Made by a program: the position numbers and the translations under genes. Below the pieces are notes generated by a model, which saw nothing but the letters and a program-made list of their open reading frames with translations, searched no databases and was not told the DNA's origin. From contig OZ037863.1 of assembly GCA_964035575.1 (NCBI GenBank), positions 40,001-104,000 of the forward strand: a DNA stretch of 64,000 nucleotides, given 5' to 3'. The first letter of the stretch is position 1. Every line of letters starts with the position of its first letter. The stretch is from Rhynchopus sp. YZ270_cl-10 (Eukaryota > Euglenozoa > Diplonemea > Diplonemida > Diplonemidae). Below, piece after piece: positions 56,603-64,000 of the stretch.

Positions 56603-59600
56603 TCACTTCTTCTCCCTTGCCTCCTGCATCAACTCGAAGTCCCTTCGCAGCTCGTGTTCCGAGACCCACCATGCTGTAGGCGCCACCATGAAGCGCACCG
56701 ACTGTACGAGGAGGAAGCCTGCACAGCAACAGAGCAGGTAGGCAGCTACCTGGAAGGTGTCGTTCTCGTCGTCGTCGCTGAACTTCGATGCGGAGTACGT
56801 ACGCCAGCCGTAGCCCTTGAACACAATAAGCACGTTGATGGGCACGCTTGCGTGGATGATACACGTCAGCAGCGTGAGCCACGCACCGATCCCTGATGCC
56901 TTCTGCGCCTCCGGCCTCTGGCTGATGCAGAGAAACTTCATGAGGTCGGTGTGCAGCTCTATGGACCCAGTGATGAGCGCGACAAGCGGCGCAAGAGGAA
57001 GCACCGACGCGAAGCACACGACGTACGAGAACTGCAGCGTCATGAGCGTGTAGTCGCCGAACTCCTTCTCGTCGTCCACGGGCGGCTTCATTGTCTCCAT
57101 GAGCACAAGGCGCTTGCTGTTCACCTGCCGCGTCGACACGCAGAAGAGGCGGTTCATCGGATGTGCCAACGGCTGCTCCTTCGGCAGCACGTTCCCTGGC
57201 TCATGCTTGGGCGCCGCTGGGTCGAATAGGTAAGCAAACCCGCCCTTCGAGCTTGGCATCCATACCGGAGTGCCAACGGTGTCTGAGGCAAGTTCCTCAT
57301 TGGGACCAATCCAACAATAGTACCGTGCGCCTTCAGCGGTCATATCCTGCGTGTGTTGCATAGAAAAGAGGGGAGGCTTGCATGCAGGTGAGGTGAAAGC
57401 ATACCGGAAAGGTGATTGGCTGGAACCTGCCCGACTTCCACAACGGCCCAGTGACGTCGTCGCGCCAGGATATGGGCTGGTCAAAGCTCAGTGCTGGGGG
57501 GTCCTTTTTCCCGTTTTCCGTTTTGATGGCGGCCTTGATGGAAACCACTTTGCCGTCCCTGCGTTGGATTGGTGTAAAGGGAAGAATAAAAAGATTAGAG
57601 AAGTGGAAAGTGCAAAACACGAAGAAACTTAACAAACTGACGACCTCCAAAACAACGCTACATACTTATCTGTGTAGGCAAACCCACCCGCGACGAGGAA
57701 GCCCATCAGTGTCCGCAGCTTGTGCGCAGTCGCCTTGTCAATCTTCTTCTTTGCCTCCTGCTCCTTGATGTGCGCCTCCATGGGATCTCCCAGGCCTTTG
57801 TGGTCCAGCCCGTACACCCACACAAAGCTCTTTGCTGCTAAGGGTATGCCGCTCTGCCTGCAATCTTCACGCGACAGATTCACTGTGCTTGCGGGTGAAG
57901 TCAGCCCTGACAAACACTCGAGCCTTCGGTGCAGGGTCAACACCGCACCGGTGGACTTATCTTCCAACTTGAGCACGGAGGGGCAGTCTGGGCAGAAGAT
58001 GACCTTGCCAATGTCTGATGAGACCTTGCTCTCGGGTGTGAAGACCACCAGCTTTTCCTGCGACTGCGACTGTTCAAGGTCGTCCACACGTGGGTTCAGC
58101 CGTGCCCGCTCTTCGTCAGGGTTGGAACCACCTTCCGACATGTACGGCGTCGGTGAGTCGCAGTAGAACTCCTTCACAGTGACGGGCAAATCCTTCTTGT
58201 CGTCGTCATCGTATCTCACAAAGGAGCCGAGATGCTCAACCTTGTCGCCGCGGGTGAGACTGACACGGTCTCCGATGTGCGAGATCTTGTACAGAACCTT
58301 GGGGTCGCATGCCCTGGGGTTGTCGTCTGCATCAAGGTTGTGTGCACTCTGCGCGAACGAAACCCCCTGCGGCTGTGGTGAGGCAGGTGTGACGGTGTGG
58401 AAGAGCTGTGTCGCAGCCTCCTCGTGGCGTGTGTTGTGGTTGTCGTCCTTTAGCTGGGTACGAGTGGGAACAAGCTCCCACTCGCCACCACAGTGCCGCA
58501 CCACGCCTTTGTACGTCTTGTCCACAGTCACAGTATAGTTCTGCAGCTCGCTGATCGTGAGCTGATCGCACGAGATGTCCTTCAGGATCTCCTTCAGCGC
58601 AAACGAGGAAAACGCGTTCGGGAACTTCTCCGTTGCCTTTGCTCGTGCCTCCTTCTCCTTCTGCCGTGACAGCAGCAGTGCCTTGGGGATGACCTTCTCA
58701 AAGAGGATGGACAGTGCCGACTGGACTACGAGCATTGTGGTGAGCTGCACCATGAGGTCGCGCTGTTTGTACAGTGCGGTGTTTGCTTCGATGTCGTCGA
58801 GGGAGGGACAGATGGGGGGCCCGGTGATCGGCGCGTTCGAAGACATGCACGCTTCTGAGCAGCGCGGGTCGCAGTCGAGCACACCCTTGGGGGAGCGCAG
58901 GACGGTGAAGATGAGCCCACTGAAGCCGTTGAGAATGCGGAAGGTGAAGCCCTTGATGATGGCACTGCCTTGGAAGCTGGACTTCGTACGGTGGTTCTCG
59001 TACGCGTTGAGGTGGTCGGCAATGACAGCGAACATTGCGTCCATGAAGGCCACGCAGCCTGCGTTCTGCACACCGAAGAACAGCTTCGCAAAGGTCTGCT
59101 CGTATCCGTGCAGGCCGCTTGTGTACTCGTCGCGCAGCACAACGTTGAAGTACATCGTGCACACCACGAAGCACGCCATCGCCGCGGTGATGGTTGTCGT
59201 CACCCAGTACTTCTTCAGCTTCGTCCTCTTCGGGATATACGGCTCTGGTATGCCAGTGATGCGGTGGGGCCGTTTGTCCAGTGTAGAGTTGTTCTTCAGG
59301 AAGTCCGCCATCGGGGGCTCCCACTGCTCGACGTTGCGCACACTCCAGAAGTGTGCCAGCTCAGACGCCTTCCTCATCCACGCCTGGCGGAACACAGATG
59401 ACCAGATCAGCACAACAATTGTGTTCCAGAGGACCACCTTCTGGCTCTTGTGCAGCCCTGTCACAAGCTGCACCACCGTGAACAGCATCCCTGTCATCAA
59501 CAGCAGCAGCAGGTATGCGCAGTACGTCGCAGTGAAGGCAAAGTAGAAAGCAATCTTAGACCCAAGGTACTGCTCCACAAGGCCCAGCTGCCCGAGGTAG

Positions 59601-62600
59601 CGTGGCTGCAGTGTGGAGACGATCTTGTCGCATGCGCGCAGGGGCAGGAAGAAGCGCTTGAAGTAAACGCACTTTGCGTGGTGCACCACCTTGGCCCAGT
59701 TGCCCGTGAGCGAGAGATAGAGCACACGCACCTCCTGGCCGCGCATGAGCTGCGGCACTTTTTTGTTGACAAGGCGCTCCCCTGTCTCCGTCTCTTGGTA
59801 GTAGTGCACGGGACGAAGTGCGTGGAAGAAGCACATGCTTGACGTACTCCCGTTTGCAGAATCGCCAGCAGGAACCTGCGAGTTCTCCAGGACCTTCTTC
59901 CCCGACGGAGTCTCTGTCGGCAGCCACCACGCTTCCACAGGCACAAACACCTCACCCCACAGATGTGTGATAGGCGACAGGATCACTTTTGCACCCTCCT
60001 TCAGCTCGGACACGACGTTCGAGAACCCCTCCGTGGTGACAGGCGGCTCGTCCTTGCCGAAGGAGGGGTCCTCGAAGTACTTGTCGTCAGGCTCCATGAA
60101 GAGCGGTGCGTCCTGCGCAGCACGGTGCAGGATCTGCAGCTGGTCCCAGTCGACAGAGGTGTGCCTGTCGAGGGGCTCCTTTGTGAGGAAGTCACTGCGA
60201 TTACAAATCGTGTGCGTCACAGGGTCGAAGCGCTCTTCGTCCGCACTCGGGTTCTCGCGCAGGAAGTCCATCAGCGAGCTGAACGGCTGCCACAGGTACG
60301 GTTTGAACAGCGCACTGTAGCCCACCTCCTCCAGGTTCGGCATCCACGCGTTGAGGATCTCATTGACCTCATCCTCTTTGTGTATGCCAAAGACCTGCAC
60401 GATCTTGTTGTGGTGTCCAAGCAGGTCCAGCCACTTCTGCCCAGGGGGCACATGCCCGAAGCGGTCGAAGTTCGGTGTTGCGTATATGTTCGGCACGTCC
60501 TCGTCAAGCCTACTGCACTGCGCAAAGGGCAGGTCGTCCGCCAAAACCCCAGCAGCGCGTAGAAGCTGTCGGAAGCCCCACATGGCCTGCACCTTGAGAC
60601 TCAGCAGCTCCTCGCACTGCTTCTGCGACAGACCGCTGCGCTCGTCGTTCCACTTGAACTTCACAGAGGGGATGGGTGTCTGGCAGGATACGTTGAGCCA
60701 GTTCGCCGTTTCGTGTGGGATGTGCCACGGGGCCACGTCCGAGGACACCATCTCAAGCATGGGTTCGTTGTTGCTGAGCAGGCGCCACACCGTGATGCCG
60801 TTTCGCCGTACCTCAGTGGTGCCACCTGCCTCGTCCTTCCCGAGCTTGCGCTTCTCCGCCTTCTCTGCCTTCTCCGCCTGCGGTTGCACAGTGCTGGCCT
60901 GGGTCTGTGCATCACGCTGGCTGCGCTTCGAGGCACCTGCTGTGTCCTCGGTCTTGGAGTAGAGGCAGACGAGCTTCAGCTCGCGGCGTGTTCTGTGGAT
61001 CCACTCCCAGGAGAGCTGGTCGGACATGATGGGTGATCTGTCGTATGTACCGCGCACTTCGGGGAAGTCCTGCGACTCGAGAGTGAACACCTGCGGTGTG
61101 CCATCGGGCAGGGCGAGGATGAGCTCCTTGAGGCGCTTGTAGGAGCCTCTGTAGGGTCGCCCTGGTTCGGGCCAGCGGTCCTTGTGCAGGGCGACCACAG
61201 CATCGCGACAGTAGGCTACAGGCTCCCAGCGTGTGATGCGATCAGTCACGTCTTCGTCGTCGCGGATCGCAAGCTTGAGTACCTGCGGGGCACTGCGGGG
61301 TTGCCGCTTTTGCTGATTTTGCTGCTTTCTCTGCTGCCGCGTTTTCCCCCTGTCCCCCATCTCCGACACAAAGCTCTCGGGATCGTTGCGCCAGTCGTCC
61401 ACCACTTGGTCAAGTGCAGGTATAGGCTTGTGGTCAATGAATTCCGCCAGAAACCATTCCTGCTCACCCAAGGGCATCTTGGCGGGTGCAGAGGTGCTGT
61501 GCACGTAGTGGAAGGATTCACTCAGCCTTCTGTGGCTGTGCAGCAAGGACCACGTGCCGCGGTAGAGCACCAAGAGGTTCGCCTCGCCCACATACACCCA
61601 GTCCTTGTCCCATGTCGCTGTCTGTGCACCCTGCGGGACGCTCACACCACGCCACAGCAGCGACGACTTCGCCATCGTCTCTCGCCCCTCCTCGCTGAGC
61701 CACGGAAACACACTGTACTCCTCCAGCACCGCAGCCACCTTCTCACGCGGTACAAGGCGGTACGTACCGGACAGGTCACGCTCCTCTGGGATCGAGGGCG
61801 GCCCGCCGTGCTTCTTCCCCACTGTCAGCGCCGTCGGGTAGTGCGTCTCGTGGCCGTACTGCATCCACAGCTTCGACCTGACCCAGTGCTTCAGGTTGTG
61901 CAGCTGCGCGAGCTGTGCATCCTCTTCGTCAGGCTTGGCGAAGTTGCTACCTTTTGGAGGGAGGCTGAAGCTGAAGAGCGACTTAGCGTTGTCCGAAACA
62001 TTTTTGACGGCGTCTTCGATGAGGGTGATGGCCTCCTGCACCTTGAGCTCGTGGATCGGCCACGTGAAGCAGTGCACGAGACTCGAGGTGACGATGTGGT
62101 CCTCCTGCGAGAGCAGCTTCTTGTTGTCGACATAATAGTTCAGGTTTGCCATGGCCTGCAGGTGGCGGCGGCGCAGGTCTCTGTGCACACGCTGTGCGAC
62201 TTGCAGGGACTCACGGGTGCGTACTGCCGCTGCGATGGACTTCAACCTGTCGCCTGCACGCGAGCTGGTTGGTGAGTTTGCTGCGCTGTTCGAGGCCTGC
62301 TGGAAGGTGGGGGTCGGGACGTCGTCGTCGTCACCTGACGACGTCTCGTCGCCTGGACGGTCCTGTTCTACGTTTTGGTTGCGCTGCTGGAAGCGGTTTG
62401 CACGGACCAGGTGGGAGTAGCGCTGGGCTGTCAGGAAGAGACGGTTGTGTGTGCCGCTCACGACTAAGTAGCGGTCCTCTGGTGGCGGGGCGGGGTCTGC
62501 GAGGGAGCGCGCGTCGCCGGGTGGAGGGTCTCCGTGGATGACAAAGCCGCCTAGGTCCAGACGGAAGAGCGCATCACGCACAGCTGTTTCGCCAATGGAC

Positions 62601-64000
62601 TTGTCCACCGCAAGCGTCAGGTCCCCCACCGCCTCACCACTCTGCCCGACCCTCTCCCTCCCCTCCGCCTCCGCCTCCACATCCACGACCTCCACAGGGA
62701 ACCGTGGCAGAGGGGGCGTCCCGCTCGAGTACAGGCTCGTTGTCGAAAACGGATTGATCGCCTTGCGTGTCTTCGACGCAGGCACCAAGCGGTCGCGGCA
62801 TATCTGCAGGAGGTCCAGACTCAGAACCTGCTCCACCTTGATCGCGATCACGAGCGCAATTTGCCCTGCCGGCGGGAGGTACCCCTTCAGTGCCTGCTGC
62901 TCGTGCTCCTTGTCAGCAAGCAGCTTGTGGCAGAGGTGCGAGTTTGTGTAGTGCCGTGCTGTGCGCCCCGAGGTGTCCTCCATGATCCCGCTCCCCACGG
63001 TGTCGGCAAAGCCTGCGCACGTCAGGAGGTACGCCACTGAGCGTGCGTTGTTGTTGACGGCTGCCACGTGGAGGAGGGTGCACTGTTCGATACGGATCAC
63101 TTCGTCGTCCACCTGGTCGTAGGGGGGTGCTGCGCCTCCAGCATGCGATTGGCGTCTGATTGTGGCATCGAACGTCAGGTCAAGCCGAATGACGAGCCCA
63201 AGCTTCTGAAGGTCTTCTGGCTCCGGGTCGGCACCATACGATATGAGGACCAACGCAACACTGACCAGAGCACGGACCATGCGGTTTCTGCGGCACTCCT
63301 CTAGCATCGAGTCGCAGAGGGGGAAAAGCACTGTGTTGAAGCGGCCGACCTCATCACGTACACGCATGAGGTCAACGTACTCCTGAGGGCATGCCACGTC
63401 CCCTCGGGTGTTGAAGAACACCTCCAGCTGGTTGCCTTTGATCTGCTCCACCTTGCGGCGGAGCTCCTCCGCGACGATGGCGATGGGTGTGTCTGACGTT
63501 GTGCTGCCATTAGGGTCGACCCTGCGCACGCGGAGCATCCACCGCACCGCCTTCACCCAGCCGTGCTCTACTGCTATCTCGAGGGGCGTACGGTTCTTCT
63601 TCTGCGTGCACCTCATCTGCAGACGTTGGAACATCTTATACTCTTGCATATGCTCCGGCATGCTCTCGGGCGAGCCGCCTCGCAACAGTGTGTCCCTCCA
63701 ATTCTTGCAGAGCTCGGTGCGCAGGCTGGCCTGCTGCGCGGCGAAGGGCTCAGAGAAGAAGGGCAGGTCGTACCCTTGCACGGCCTCGCGGAAGCGGGAG
63801 AGTGGCAGTTGTGAGAGGCCGCTGAGGTTTTCACCGAGGATGTTGTTGAGGGCTTGGTGGAAGGTGGGGACCGTTTCGCGGTCGGCGACGGTGGGGCCAC
63901 CTTCGGCATGTTTCTCTTGTGTGTGGATGTCGTAGACACAGCGCAGGAGAATGCGGAAGATGTTCCATGCGGAGCTGGCCAGCTCTGTGTCGTTGCTGTG
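56603..64000 (-). CDS. Ankyrin-anoctamin (TMEM16-like) protein, three exons, 5' end beyond the window
   Basis: Exons 57666-64000 (open at the window edge), 57405-57558 and 56603-57346 give at least 2,410 residues. Numbering from the edge, ankyrin-like repeats are near 130-190 (RTPLEIAVEHGWVKAVRWML) and 300-355 (CTLLHVAAVNNNARSVAYLL). An anoctamin membrane domain starts near 1477 (YLGSKIAFYFAF) and includes the hallmark AYENHRTKSSFQGSAI and the TM6-like MVQLTTMLVV..LFEKVIPK. Exon 3 supplies the C-terminal helices (YTLMTLQFSYVVCFASVLPL, IELHTDLMKF). Anoctamins are calcium-activated scramblases or chloride channels. By eye the calcium-site acids corresponding to E654, E734 and D738 of TMEM16A are kept, E702 is Asp, and N650 and E705 are replaced (Ser, Leu). 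About 480 residues separate the TM6 and TM7 equivalents, far more than usual. Confidence 0.88.
57347..57404 (-). other. Spliceosomal intron 2 of the anoctamin gene, 58 nt
   Basis: On the minus strand the donor is TTTCCG|GTATGC and the acceptor is CAACACACGCAG|GATATG, phase 0. The join reads ITFP-DMTAE. Confidence 0.72.
57559..57665 (-). other. Spliceosomal intron 1 of the anoctamin gene, 107 nt
   Basis: On the minus strand the donor is CAGATAA|GTATGT and the acceptor is CCAACGCAG|GGACGG, phase 2. The join reads AYTDK-DGKVV. The total coding length from the window edge then divides by three. Confidence 0.78.

Overview
The window is nuclear DNA of a eukaryote, most likely a unicellular protist. 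The evidence is spliceosomal introns in several genes (phase-matched, mostly with GTATG donors), an exocyst Sec10 gene, an anoctamin gene, a poly(A)-tailed non-LTR retrotransposon, and long satellite and microsatellite arrays. No tRNA, rRNA, operon or prokaryotic signal was seen. The exact lineage cannot be named from sequence alone.

Bases 1-20,678 are a composite satellite. It is built from a recurring module (a GC-palindrome segment, a central segment, a hairpin segment, a GT-rich minisatellite and a short constant end) with many internal truncations. Two segmental tandem duplications lie on top of it, with offsets of about 6,473 and 2,354 bp. Three copies of a ~1 kb poly(A)-tailed retroposed sequence (minus orientation) sit in the satellite. 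Bases 20,679-31,393 hold a non-LTR retrotransposon (LINE) inserted into the satellite's central segment. It has one open reading frame of about 3,131 codons with a reverse transcriptase, an R2-type restriction-like endonuclease, two OTU-like cysteine protease domains and several zinc-binding clusters. After it the satellite resumes briefly. A repeat-rich stretch follows up to 34,369: an array of a GTGCAC-centred motif, a 254-bp tandem repeat, a 7-bp array of about 500 bp and an 8-bp array of about 280 bp.

From 34.9 kb to the window end is a gene-bearing domain. All confident genes lie on the minus strand: a secreted flavin amine-oxidase-like protein, a single-pass membrane protein with a glutamine tract, Sec10 with an N-terminal extension, two tandem paralogous type I membrane glycoproteins, a small basic Ser/Arg-rich protein, and a very large ankyrin-anoctamin protein that runs off the right edge. 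One possible small spliced plus-strand gene lies inside an inverted-repeat-bounded element at 38.2-39.1 kb, and a foldback element lies at 42.3-42.5 kb.

Functionally, Sec10, the anoctamin and the three surface or secreted proteins share a membrane/secretory theme, but adjacency in a eukaryote does not prove joint function. The strongest candidates for something new are the retrotransposon with two OTU-like domains sitting in repeated satellite target sites, the anoctamin with a ~480-residue cytosolic insertion between the equivalents of TM6 and TM7, and a possible NADAR-like segment at the N-terminus of Sec10.
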